Below the pieces are notes generated by a model that was given only the letters and a program-made list of their open reading frames with translations, ran no database searches and was not told the DNA's origin. The translations under genes were made by a program, and so were the position numbers. A stretch of DNA of 64,000 bases from CBFDBF01 sp050291465. Its GTDB lineage: Bacteria > Pseudomonadota > Gammaproteobacteria > Chromatiales > Chromatiaceae. Positions 34,218-42,535 of this stretch are shown piece by piece. Positions within the stretch are counted from its first letter, which is position 1. Every line of letters begins with the position of its first letter. The stretch spans positions 146,974-210,973 of the forward strand of contig JBNKJV010000006.1 in the NCBI GenBank assembly GCA_050291465.1, read 5' to 3'.

Positions 34218-37040
34218 TCATCGGGCGCTTCCAGAATCATTACCTAAGTTTTTGCTCAAATTCGTCAGCCTTTTGCGCGCGTCTTCGCTGCCTGGAAAGC
34301 TGTCTTTCAGCCTAAATGCCCTCTCCAGTTCCATCTTGGCTTCGTCCAGGCGGCCAAGATTCTCCAGCGCTACCGCAAGATGATAACGAATCTCCGCCTG
34401 TTTGGGACTGCGGGTACTCGCATCGCGCAGATGGCCCAATCCCTTTTCCGTCTGACCTTCCCTGACCAGCAGCCAACCCAGGGTGTCGATTATGTTGGCA
34501 TCCGTCGGAGCAAGATCATAGGCCTTGCGGGCAAACTCCCGGGCGCGGGAATCACCCATATCCGCATAGAGATTAGCCAGGTTGTTAAAAAGTGAAGGTG
34601 CCTTTACGCCCTGTTGCAGCAGCTGTTCGTATTGGGTCTTCGCCTGTTGCCTCTGTCCCCTGGCATGGTAAGTCTCGGCCAATGCCATTCTGGCAACGGT
34701 TCCCTGAGGATGCCGGTCAACCCAGGCCGCCAGTTCCCGCAACGCCGTGTCCGGATCCCCCGTAGCACCGCGGGCCTTGAACCGCCGCAGCGCCAGGGTA
34801 GGATCATCACTTGTCTTTAGAGCTTGGTCGTAATACCCGACGGCCTTGCTGAACTCCTTCTTTCTGAACGCCAGATCTCCGCGTAACGGATTGAGAGCCG
34901 GATGATCCCCGGCCTGCGCGGCAAGCTGGGCAATCAACTCCGCCGCTGAGTCCAGCTTGTTCAACCGGATCTCCATCTCCGCCAGTGCCAGCAGCGCCGG
35001 CAAAAATTCCGGATCCCCTTTTACCGCCTTCTGCAACGACCAGCGGGCCTCGTCCTCAATACCTCCTCGCAACTGCAGCTGTGCGATCTGATACAGGGCC
35101 TCCGCATCGAAACCGGCCAGCTTGACCGCATTCTTGAATGCCGCCCGTGCTGCCAGTGAATCTCCCAGCACCAACTGAACCTTGCCCACGGCCTGATGCG
35201 CAAACAGGTTTTCCGGCTCTCTTCTACGCATCTCCGATGCTATCTCCAGAGCCCGTTCCGGAGTACCGGCCTCGATGAAGAGGTCGATCAGGCGCAGGGC
35301 CACATAATCGGCTTCGCGATCGATTGCATGGGCCTTTTCCAGCAAACGTATGGCGCTATCCAATGAGCCGGCCTGTTTTTCCAGGTTTGCCAGTTCGTAC
35401 AACAGGCGTGGATTCTCCGGCTCTTTTGATAACAACTCCTGTAACGCCTGGCGCGCATCATCAACCCTGTTTTCCCGCAGATCCAGATGCGCCAGATTGA
35501 TTATGGCGGGTCTGAAATCCCCCTGGATGGCCAGGGCCTTGACATACCACTGACGTGCGGAATCGGGTTTTTCCAGCTGCACATAGGTCGCTCCCAACAT
35601 ATTTGCCACCGTGGCGTTATCCGGTTGACGCTGTGCCAGTTTTTTCAGAACCTCTTCCGCCCGCCGTGCATTACCCAGACCAAGCTGGACGGCAGCGAGT
35701 GTCTGAGCGATCTTATTTGAATCCGGATCAGCCCGGTATGCCGCTTCAAGGTCCTGTACCGCTTTTTTCTTGTCTTTTGCCGCCAGACGGGAAAGCCCGA
35801 GTTTAAGCAGGGTTTCGGGCCGCTCGGGAGCCAGACGATCCGCTGTCTCCAGGCTGAAAACCGCTTTTCCAAACTGACCCGCCTGCAGATAGGCGTCGGC
35901 AAGCTGACGGTGCAGATCGGGCATCTTTGGCCCCAGTTCAGTAGCCCGCTGCAGCACCGGGATGGCTTTGGACGGCTCTTTCATGGCCAGCAAGGTTGAC
36001 CCCAACATTTTGAGCGCAAGCAGGTTTTTGGGATCGTGGGTTAAATAGTCCGAGAAGAACAGGCGAGCCTTTTCCAGTTCACCGTTGCTGAAATTTATCA
36101 GCCCGCCCATGAGAAGCATATGAGGAACCTCCCTCAGCTTGTCATAGCGGACGGTATTTACCAGGTGAGCAGCATGGGTCAAGGCCTCTTTAGCGCCTTG
36201 CAGATCCCCCGATCCACGCTTTGCCACGGCAAGAAAATAGCCTATCTGCGGATCCCATTTCGACGCTATGGAAAGTGCGTTCAATTCTTTTATGGCTTCT
36301 TCATACCGCTGTAATTCGATATACGCAGACACGCGTGATATACGTGAAGTGTAGTGATTCGGCTGTATCTCCAACGAGCGGGTGTAGTGGCGTATGGCCT
36401 GCTCCAGATCACCACGGGCATAGGCGATGGCACCTTTGGCATGCCAGGCCTCCGGATTATTCGGGTCATAGGTGAGCGCCTTGTCGGCGAGGGTATCTGC
36501 AGCCTGTGGCCGCTTCTGTTTCAACTCCAGCATCGCCAGGCCTACGGTAGGTAACACCTTATCCGCGCCGGGTATCCGTAATGCCTGTCGGAAGACGTTC
36601 TCCGCCTCTTTCGACTCCCCCAGCTCAAGATAGGCCCTGCCCCGCAAAAACAGGATCTCCGGCTGCTGTTCCTGCGGCAATCGCTCCGCCGGGATCTCTT
36701 CGATGAGCGCCGCAAACTTGTGCTGCTGATCAAGCGCCTTGGCGAGAGGCAACAGGATAAGACTCGGTGCACCACCGGTCCGCTGTGCAATGCGGATCTC
36801 TTTCTCCGCACTCGCGCCGTCACCCTGACGTAACAGCGATTCCCCCAGAAGAAGACGTGCGGGCAGATAGTCGGAGTTGAGCTCCAAAGCGTTCTTCAGC
36901 TGAATTACCGCAGACTCATACTCTTTCTTGTTGAAATAGCCTAACGCGTCTTCGTAGTAACGGACGGCCTCCGGTGAGGGCTCAGCCAGGACCAGCCCCG
37001 ACAATGCCAGGAGAAAAAGGACGTGCAGTATGCGCTTCAT
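34218..37040 (-). CDS. prsT: PEP-CTERM-system TPR-repeat protein PrsT
   Basis: The 940-residue protein has an N-terminal signal peptide (about residues 1-19) and then TPR motifs along almost the whole length (for example PNNPEAWHAKGAIAYARGD and PQNYTSR-like repeats at 34-residue spacing). Its size, signal and position next to a PEP-CTERM gene match the PrsT family (TIGR02917-like), which is associated with exosortase systems and polysaccharide assembly. Homologues are often lipoproteins, but here the signal ends LSGLVLAEP with no lipobox cysteine, suggesting a soluble periplasmic form. It is the upstream gene of this pair on the minus strand. Confidence 0.88.
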   Translation of the reverse strand: MKRILHVLFLLALSGLVLAEPSPEAVRYYEDALGYFNKKEYESAVIQLKNALELNSDYLPARLLLGESLLRQGDGASAEKEIRIAQRTGGAPSLILLPLAKALDQQHKFAALIEEIPAERLPQEQQPEILFLRGRAYLELGESKEAENVFRQALRIPGADKVLPTVGLAMLELKQKRPQAADTLADKALTYDPNNPEAWHAKGAIAYARGDLEQAIRHYTRSLEIQPNHYTSRISRVSAYIELQRYEEAIKELNALSIASKWDPQIGYFLAVAKRGSGDLQGAKEALTHAAHLVNTVRYDKLREVPHMLLMGGLINFSNGELEKARLFFSDYLTHDPKNLLALKMLGSTLLAMKEPSKAIPVLQRATELGPKMPDLHRQLADAYLQAGQFGKAVFSLETADRLAPERPETLLKLGLSRLAAKDKKKAVQDLEAAYRADPDSNKIAQTLAAVQLGLGNARRAEEVLKKLAQRQPDNATVANMLGATYVQLEKPDSARQWYVKALAIQGDFRPAIINLAHLDLRENRVDDARQALQELLSKEPENPRLLYELANLEKQAGSLDSAIRLLEKAHAIDREADYVALRLIDLFIEAGTPERALEIASEMRRREPENLFAHQAVGKVQLVLGDSLAARAAFKNAVKLAGFDAEALYQIAQLQLRGGIEDEARWSLQKAVKGDPEFLPALLALAEMEIRLNKLDSAAELIAQLAAQAGDHPALNPLRGDLAFRKKEFSKAVGYYDQALKTSDDPTLALRRFKARGATGDPDTALRELAAWVDRHPQGTVARMALAETYHARGQRQQAKTQYEQLLQQGVKAPSLFNNLANLYADMGDSRAREFARKAYDLAPTDANIIDTLGWLLVREGQTEKGLGHLRDASTRSPKQAEIRYHLAVALENLGRLDEAKMELERAFRLKDSFPGSEDARKRLTNLSKNLGNDSGSAR

Positions 37041-37221
37041 GCGGCGATATCCATTATCGGCGAAAAATCGAGGGTAGGATTTTCGACTTTATCCTGCAAG
37101 TTATCAACATGCCGTGGCACGCTGACACGATACGGTACTCATGGATGGTGGCCGTTCCTGTACGCAACAGGACACACCGTGTGTCAGTGTGGGGTCGCGG
37201 CCGGAAAGCCGCTCATATAAA

Positions 37222-37308
37222 TGGTGCCCAGGGCCGGACTTGAACCGGCACGGCCGCGAGGCCGGCGGATTTTAAGTCCGCTGCGTCTACCAATTCCGCC
37301 ACCCGGGC
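37222..37308 (-). tRNA. leuZ: tRNA-Leu (anticodon UAA)
   Basis: The minus strand reads GCCCGGGTGG...CCA with the anticodon loop GACTTAAAATC, giving anticodon UAA. A long variable arm is present, as expected for leucine, and the CCA end is encoded. It is the last of a Gly-Cys-Leu series downstream of pgsA, as in other gammaproteobacteria. Confidence 0.96.
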
Positions 37309-37341
37309 AGGGGTGCGTTCCGCGAACGGAATAGAAAGAGA

Positions 37342-37415
37342 TGGAGGCTGAGCCCGGAATCGAACCGAGGTCCACGGCTTTGCAGGCCGCTGCATAACCA
37401 CTCTGCCACTCAGCC
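37342..37415 (-). tRNA. cysT: tRNA-Cys (anticodon GCA)
   Basis: The minus strand reads GGCTGAGTGGCAGAGTGG... with the loop CTGCAAA, giving anticodon GCA. The T arm GGTTCGATTCC and encoded CCA end are present; length is 74 bases. Confidence 0.96.
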
Positions 37416-37505
37416 TTTACAGTTAACTGCTGCCGGTTAACAGTTTTCAGTCTGGGTGCGGGAAAGTATCGGGTATTGTGCCCGATCTTTCTAGCTTTAT
37501 TAAAG

Positions 37506-37535
37506 AAAAACCCCGGCAGTATCGCTCGGGGTTTT
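37506..37535 (-). terminator. Intrinsic terminator-like hairpin between tRNA-Gly and tRNA-Cys
   Basis: On the minus strand AAAACCCCGAGCGATACTGCCGGGGTTTTTC forms a stem of CCCCG/CGGGG followed by a T tract. It lies between two tRNA genes usually transcribed together; it may be leaky or a processing site. Confidence 0.65.
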
Positions 37536-37543
37536 CCTGAATC

Positions 37544-37619
<76 letters not shown>

Positions 37620-37831
37620 ATCGCTGGAAGGCCGCTATTTTAGTCTTCCTGCCCCGCCTGTCAAGGCGAACACATTGAAATTCAAGGCCTATCAATGGCG
37701 TTGCGATGACGGGGATTGTTTTTCGGCAACATTCAATCAAAAAATACGTGACAGCTTCCAAACAGCATAAAAAACCCAAATAAAACAGCGGACTATCAGG
37801 AGTATTGGGGGGGTAACGGCGCCGTTACCGG

Positions 37832-38428
37832 TCAGCTATCCGCCTCTTCCTCCGGCTCAGCGGCGGTGGCATCACCCCTGTTCAGACTCGGCCAGGCGGC
37901 CCGCAGATAGAGCACCATGGACCAGAGGGTGAGAAAAGCGGCCACATAGAGCAGTACATAACCGATGGTGTAGATAGGCAGTTCCCAGAGGGGTTCGCGA
38001 TAGATCAGCATGACTATCGCCAGCATCTGGGCCGTGGTCTTAATCTTTCCGATCACCGTAACCGCCACCTGGGCGCGAGCCCCGAGCTCGGCCATCCACT
38101 CCCGCAGGGCGGAGATGGTGATCTCTCGGCCGATGATGACCAGTACCGGAATCGCCAGTGCCGGCGACGGGTCCGACTCCAGCAGAAGAATCAGGGCGAC
38201 CGCCACCATAAGCTTATCGGCCACGGGATCGAGAAAGGCGCCGAAGGGGGAGAACTGTTCCAGGCGGCGTGCCATATAGCCGTCCAACCAGTCGGTCACC
38301 GCCGCCAGGGCGAATATCCAGGCGCAGGCCTTGCTCGACCAGGGGAGAGGCAGATAAAACACCACCACAAAGACCGGGATAAGGGCGATCCTGAGGAGGG
38401 TCAACAGGTTAGGGATATTGATCGGCAC
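37832..38428 (-). CDS. pgsA: CDP-diacylglycerol-glycerol-3-phosphate 3-phosphatidyltransferase
   Basis: The 198-residue membrane protein has about four to five helices and the CDP-alcohol phosphotransferase motif DWLDGYMARRLEQFSPFGAF followed by LDPVADK (D-x2-D-G-x2-A-R-x8-G-x3-D-x3-D, near residues 46-68). It makes phosphatidylglycerophosphate, the committed step to phosphatidylglycerol. The GTG start shares a base with the uvrC stop (TAGTG), so they are coupled. The gene sits between uvrC and the Gly-Cys-Leu tRNA genes, as in other gammaproteobacteria. Confidence 0.94.
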   Translation of the reverse strand: MPINIPNLLTLLRIALIPVFVVVFYLPLPWSSKACAWIFALAAVTDWLDGYMARRLEQFSPFGAFLDPVADKLMVAVALILLLESDPSPALAIPVLVIIGREITISALREWMAELGARAQVAVTVIGKIKTTAQMLAIVMLIYREPLWELPIYTIGYVLLYVAAFLTLWSMVLYLRAAWPSLNRGDATAAEPEEEADS

Positions 38429-40248
38429 TATTCGTTCCCGTGAAAAGCCTCATAAATCTTCTCCGCCAGGTGTCGGCTGATTCCCTCAACCCGCTGAAGG
38501 TCCTCGACCCCCGCGGCGGCCAGTTCCTGCAGACCACCAAACTGCTTGAGCAGCCGTTGCCGGCGCTTGGGTCCGATCCCCTCGATCCGTTCCAGGGGTG
38601 ACTTTCCGGAGCGCGTATGCCGCCGCTGGCGGTGACCGGCTACTGCAAAGCGGTGGGCCTCATCACGGATCTGTTGAATCAGGTGCAAGGCCGGTGATCC
38701 TGCCGGGAGTATAAGGGGGGGTTCGCAACCGGACAAGAACAGCTGTTCCATTCCGGGTCTTCGGCCCGCCCCCTTGGCGACGGCCACCAGCTTGACGCCG
38801 GTCACCGCGAGTTCTTCCAGTACCCGTTCGGCGGCATGCAGCTGTCCCTTGCCGCCGTCGATGAACAGGATATCCGGCAGTCTCCCCTCTCCCGTCTGAA
38901 GGCGCTGGTAGCGCCGCATCAACGCCTGTTCCATGGCCGCATAATCATCACCCGGCCGGATATCTCGTATATTGAAGCGTCGGTAATCCCGTTTTGCCGG
39001 CCCCTGCTGATCAAAGACCACACAGGACGCGACCGTCTGTTCCCCCCCGGTATGACTGATATCGAAACACTCCATCCGCTCCGGCAGTTCATCCAACTCC
39101 AGGACATTCTGTAACGCTTCCAAGCGTGCTTCCATACCCGCCTTGCTGGCCAGCCTGGAATCCAATGCCAAGCGCGCATTCTGCTGTGCCATCTGCAACC
39201 AGCGCGCGCGCTCCCCGCGGACGCCGCTCAATATCTTTACAGCGTGACCTGCGGCGTTGGAAAGGGCCTCCTGCAACAGCGTTTTCTCTTCCGGTTTGTG
39301 GCTGACAATGATCTCTTTCGGGATCTGTTTCCCCGGGTAGTACTGCCCCAGAAAGGCGGAAACGATCTCCCGCTCCCCGGAATCACCGGGGATCCTGGGA
39401 TAAAAACTCTTGTTGCCCAGATTGCGGCCGCGGCGGATAAAGAACAGCTGGATACAGGCCGCACCCCCTTTACCGGCACAGGCGACGATATCCAGATCAC
39501 CTTTTTCGCCGCTGACATACTGCCGTTCCTGGATCCTGCGCAGACGGGCGATCTGATCGCGATAGCGGGCGGCCTGCTCGAACTCCAGCGTATCGGACGC
39601 CTCCTCCATACGCTGCACCAGTTCGTCGATCACCTGATTGGTCCTGCCCTCGAGGAAAAGCCGAGCATCGCGCACATCCCGCCCGTAGTCCTCTGCAGAG
39701 ACCAGGCCGACGCAGGGGGCGGTGCAGCGTTTGATCTGATACTGCAGGCAGGGACGGGAGCGGTTGCGAAAGAAGCTCTCGTCACACTGGCGCACGGGAA
39801 AGAGTTTCTGCAGCAGCTGCAGGGTGGCGCGCATGGAACCGGCATTGGGATAGGGGCCGAAGTAGTGTCCCCCGGCCTTTCTTGCGCCCCGGTGATAGGA
39901 AAGCCGCGGAAACGGGTCATCGGACAGGTGGATATAGGGATAACTCTTGTCGTCCCTCAGCAGTACGTTGTAGCGCGGTTTCAGGGACTTGATCAGATTA
40001 TTTTCCAGCAGCAGCGCCTCGGCTTCCGTGTGAGTAACCGTCACCTCGATGCTCATCACCCTGGCCACCATCAACTGCAAACGCCGCTCGAGGGAACGGT
40101 TAAAGTAGCTGCTGACGCGCCGCTTCAGATCCCGCGCCTTGCCCACATAGAGCACCTCCCCCTGCTCGTCCAGCATGCGGTAAACCCCCGGGCGGCTGGT
40201 CAGGGTTCTCAAAAAGGGCTTGGGATCAAAAGAGGGAGTGGACGCCAT
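38428..40248 (-). CDS. uvrC: UvrABC excinuclease subunit C
   Basis: The 606-residue protein has an N-terminal GIY-YIG nuclease domain (PGVYRMLDEQGEVLYVGKAR near 20-40), a UVR/UvrB-binding motif in the middle (near residue 210), an RNase H-like C-terminal nuclease domain (FIDGGKGQLHAAERVL) and terminal helix-hairpin-helix motifs (IEGIGPKRRQRLLKQFGG). It makes both incisions in nucleotide excision repair. The gap upstream is filled by heptad repeat DNA, and no Shine-Dalgarno sequence is evident. Confidence 0.96.
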   Translation of the reverse strand: MASTPSFDPKPFLRTLTSRPGVYRMLDEQGEVLYVGKARDLKRRVSSYFNRSLERRLQLMVARVMSIEVTVTHTEAEALLLENNLIKSLKPRYNVLLRDDKSYPYIHLSDDPFPRLSYHRGARKAGGHYFGPYPNAGSMRATLQLLQKLFPVRQCDESFFRNRSRPCLQYQIKRCTAPCVGLVSAEDYGRDVRDARLFLEGRTNQVIDELVQRMEEASDTLEFEQAARYRDQIARLRRIQERQYVSGEKGDLDIVACAGKGGAACIQLFFIRRGRNLGNKSFYPRIPGDSGEREIVSAFLGQYYPGKQIPKEIIVSHKPEEKTLLQEALSNAAGHAVKILSGVRGERARWLQMAQQNARLALDSRLASKAGMEARLEALQNVLELDELPERMECFDISHTGGEQTVASCVVFDQQGPAKRDYRRFNIRDIRPGDDYAAMEQALMRRYQRLQTGEGRLPDILFIDGGKGQLHAAERVLEELAVTGVKLVAVAKGAGRRPGMEQLFLSGCEPPLILPAGSPALHLIQQIRDEAHRFAVAGHRQRRHTRSGKSPLERIEGIGPKRRQRLLKQFGGLQELAAAGVEDLQRVEGISRHLAEKIYEAFHGNE

Positions 40249-40254
40249 AGCGTC

Positions 40255-40352
40255 ATTATAAGTTTGAAGCGGGAAGTTAGAAGTATGAAGTTGGGACTGA
40301 ACGGCGGAGGCAACCCGCCCCGCAACCTACTGACTTCCTAACTTCTCACTCC
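40255..40352. repeat. Heptad element with inverted arms between the uracil glycosylase gene and uvrC
   Basis: The left arm reads AGTTTGA, AGCGGGA, AGTTAGA, AGTATGA, AGTTGGG (40261-40295). The centre GGCGGAGGCAACCCGCC can fold, and the right arm (40328-40350) contains inverted units (TGACTTCCTAACTTCTCACT). The element covers the whole gap between the two coding regions. Confidence 0.75.
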
Positions 40353-40975
40353 CCATCCAACAACCCCCGCGCCCGTACGAACACCGCCTGAAACATCTCG
40401 GCGGTGAGTCGCCTGGTCTGGGTGTTATAGCGGCTGCAGTGGTAGGAATCGATAAGATGTAAACCGTCGGGCAAACGATGCAGACGGTCATGGCCGAAGG
40501 GATACATTTTCTGGCGCAGCCCCCGGGCTTTGATGACGGCGTTGTGGGCAATGGAACCGAGGGCGAGAACCACCGCCGCCGGAGGCAGATTATCCAGTTC
40601 CTGTTTCAGGAACCCGTTACAGGTATTGATCTCAACCCCCACCGGTTTGTTCTGGGGCGGCAGGCACTTCACGGCGTTGGTGATGCGGCAATCCTGTAAG
40701 CGCAGACCATCCGACGCCGAAAGGGACTCCGGGGCGGAACTGAAACCGAAACGGTAAAGGGTCTCGTACAGCAGGATCCCGGCGAAATCCCCGGTGAAGG
40801 GACGTCCGGTGGCGTTGGCGCCGTGCATCCCCGGGGCCAGTCCCACCACCAGTAGGCGGGCTCCAGGATCGCCAAAAGAGGCCACCGGGCGGGCATGGTA
40901 GTCAGGATAGGCTACTTTAACTTCGTCAAGAAAGGTGGCCAGACGCGGACATGCGCGGCAGTCAGGATCGAACAC
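40346..40975 (-). CDS. Family 5 uracil-DNA glycosylase (UDGb)
   Basis: The 209-residue protein has four cysteines typical of the iron-sulfur UDGs (DCRACPRL at 5-12, later CRITNAVKCLPP) and the diagnostic motif 1 GLAPGMHGANATGRPFTGD, which marks family 5 (UDGb) rather than family 4. A second motif SYHCSRYNTQTRRLT lies near the C terminus. It removes uracil and other deaminated bases from DNA. The GTG start lies eight bases after the gacA stop, so the gene is wedged into the conserved gacA-uvrC order. Confidence 0.9.
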   Translation of the reverse strand: MFDPDCRACPRLATFLDEVKVAYPDYHARPVASFGDPGARLLVVGLAPGMHGANATGRPFTGDFAGILLYETLYRFGFSSAPESLSASDGLRLQDCRITNAVKCLPPQNKPVGVEINTCNGFLKQELDNLPPAAVVLALGSIAHNAVIKARGLRQKMYPFGHDRLHRLPDGLHLIDSYHCSRYNTQTRRLTAEMFQAVFVRARGLLDGE

Positions 40976-40983
40976 GGTAACGC

Positions 40984-41628
40984 TCAGGTCTGGAAATCCG
41001 CCAACCCGTGACGCACGGCCAGGAGGGTCAGTTCGGCATCGTTTTCCACGTCGAGCTTGTCATACAGGCGGTGACGATAGGTGCTGATAGTCTTGGGGCT
41101 GAGACAGAGAGAATCCGCTATTTCGCGGTTCTTCTGACCCTGAATGATCATCATCATGACCTGCATCTCCCGCTTCGAGAGGGAGGTAAAGGGGGTATTG
41201 GTATCGGCACCGCTCAGTCGGGCGATGGTCAACTTCTGGGAGACCTCCCTCGAAACGAAGGGATTGCCGTCAGCAACGGTCCGGATCGCCTCGAACAGCT
41301 CCCCCGCCGCACAGCCCTTGGTCAGGTAACCCTTGGCCCCGGCTTCATGCAGCTGGGTAGGAAACGGATCATCCCCATGGATGGTAACGATAATGATCTG
41401 GATATCCGGATGACGGTGCCGGATCTTGCGGGTCGCCTCGATACCGCCTATACCGGGCATATTGATGTCCATAAGCACCAGGTTCGGCTCCAGGGAGGGG
41501 ATCTGCTCCAGCGCCTCTTCCCCGGTTTCAGCCTCACCCACTACCTGGATGTCGGGCACGCCCTCCAACAGGCGCCGGAATCCGGTCCGGACCAGTTCAT
41601 GGTCGTCAACAAGCATTACCTTGATCAT
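40984..41628 (-). CDS. gacA: GacA/UvrY-type response regulator (LuxR-family output)
   Basis: The 214-residue protein has an N-terminal receiver domain (VDDHELVRTG, phosphoacceptor in VLMDINMPGIGG, Lys in YLTKG) and a C-terminal LuxR-type helix-turn-helix (SKREMQVMMMIIQGQKNREI). Its position just upstream of uvrC identifies it as the UvrY/GacA/LetA regulator that controls CsrB-type small RNAs. No such small RNA or CsrA gene was recognised in the window. Confidence 0.93.
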   Translation of the reverse strand: MIKVMLVDDHELVRTGFRRLLEGVPDIQVVGEAETGEEALEQIPSLEPNLVLMDINMPGIGGIEATRKIRHRHPDIQIIIVTIHGDDPFPTQLHEAGAKGYLTKGCAAGELFEAIRTVADGNPFVSREVSQKLTIARLSGADTNTPFTSLSKREMQVMMMIIQGQKNREIADSLCLSPKTISTYRHRLYDKLDVENDAELTLLAVRHGLADFQT

Positions 41629-41792
41629 GCCCCAATTGCCCCGCGGCTACCGCCTTCCCGAACGGTATGGAATTGGCTGAGAATAACAGAGGAATCGGGC
41701 TGTAACAAACGCTGTTTTGCCCGATCCGACACCGATATTTGGTCTCGGTGGGGGAAGGAAGATAACTCCTTGAAATTCGGAAACCGATACGA

Positions 41793-42335
41793 TCAGTCGA
41801 CCGCCGGGCCGGGTTCCGTTGCCTCGGTCTTTTCGGCGATTCCGGCCGGTGCCGGATACCGTTTCAGCATTCCATCCGGAACCTCGCCCCTTCCGGCCTG
41901 GTATATGGAACCCGACTCCAGCACGAAGTTGACCACCACCAGGATGAAGGTCGGCATTATGCCGATTCGGGAGGAGATGGTAAGGAAGATATCCTGCATG
42001 GTCTTGTCGGCCCCCTGGGACAGCAACCAACCACCGGCGATGATAACGGCAGTGACCGCGTAAGCGATAAGGAGAAGCTTGGCCCGCCGGAAGGCCAGCT
42101 TCCAGTGGACCATCTCGAACCAGTGGCCGCTCTTTTGCGCCTGGTTGCCGCGAATATAGATGAAGGTGAAGACCGCGCTGGAAAAGAACAAAGGGATCAA
42201 CAGCGCCGTGACATCCCGCATCAGAAAAATCGAGATCGGCGCGAGCATGAGGTGAAACACGGCCAGGTTGAACATGAACAGCTCATGGGGAAATCTGGCC
42301 TTTTTTCTTATGGTCGGTTCAATCTCAAATAGCAT
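41793..42335 (-). CDS. Unknown small membrane protein
   Basis: The 180-residue protein has four likely transmembrane helices (about 22-42, 45-65, 88-108, 125-145). The C-terminal tail is rich in Pro, Glu and Ala. I chose the ATG at 42335 because of the AGGGGA site six bases upstream; a TTG further up at 42392 is also open. It sits between the hydrogenase large subunit and gacA on the same strand, but no functional motif is recognised. It could be a conserved gammaproteobacterial membrane protein unrelated to the hydrogenase. Confidence 0.72.
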   Translation of the reverse strand: MLFEIEPTIRKKARFPHELFMFNLAVFHLMLAPISIFLMRDVTALLIPLFFSSAVFTFIYIRGNQAQKSGHWFEMVHWKLAFRRAKLLLIAYAVTAVIIAGGWLLSQGADKTMQDIFLTISSRIGIMPTFILVVVNFVLESGSIYQAGRGEVPDGMLKRYPAPAGIAEKTEATEPGPAVD

Positions 42336-42535
42336 CGTTTTCCCCTGTGCGGACTCCGGCAGCATTAAGACCCGTCCGGGCGCGCCGGTCAAGCCTGGAT
42401 TAAAGGAGAAAAGCTATCAAGTAACCCCCGGCGTCTCCATGACGATACGCAATCGGGAAAATCGAACAGACCCCGGCGAATGCAGGCGTGTTTTTCGCCC
42501 GCCTCCCCCTGCCGCAACCCCGTGGAGAATGGAAA

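Noticed and set aside
39244..40341. A 365-residue plus-strand ORF
   Set aside because: It is antisense to uvrC and has no domain. UvrC is complete on the minus strand.
41008..42063. A 351-residue plus-strand ORF
   Set aside because: It is antisense to gacA and the membrane protein gene, and contains no recognisable motif.
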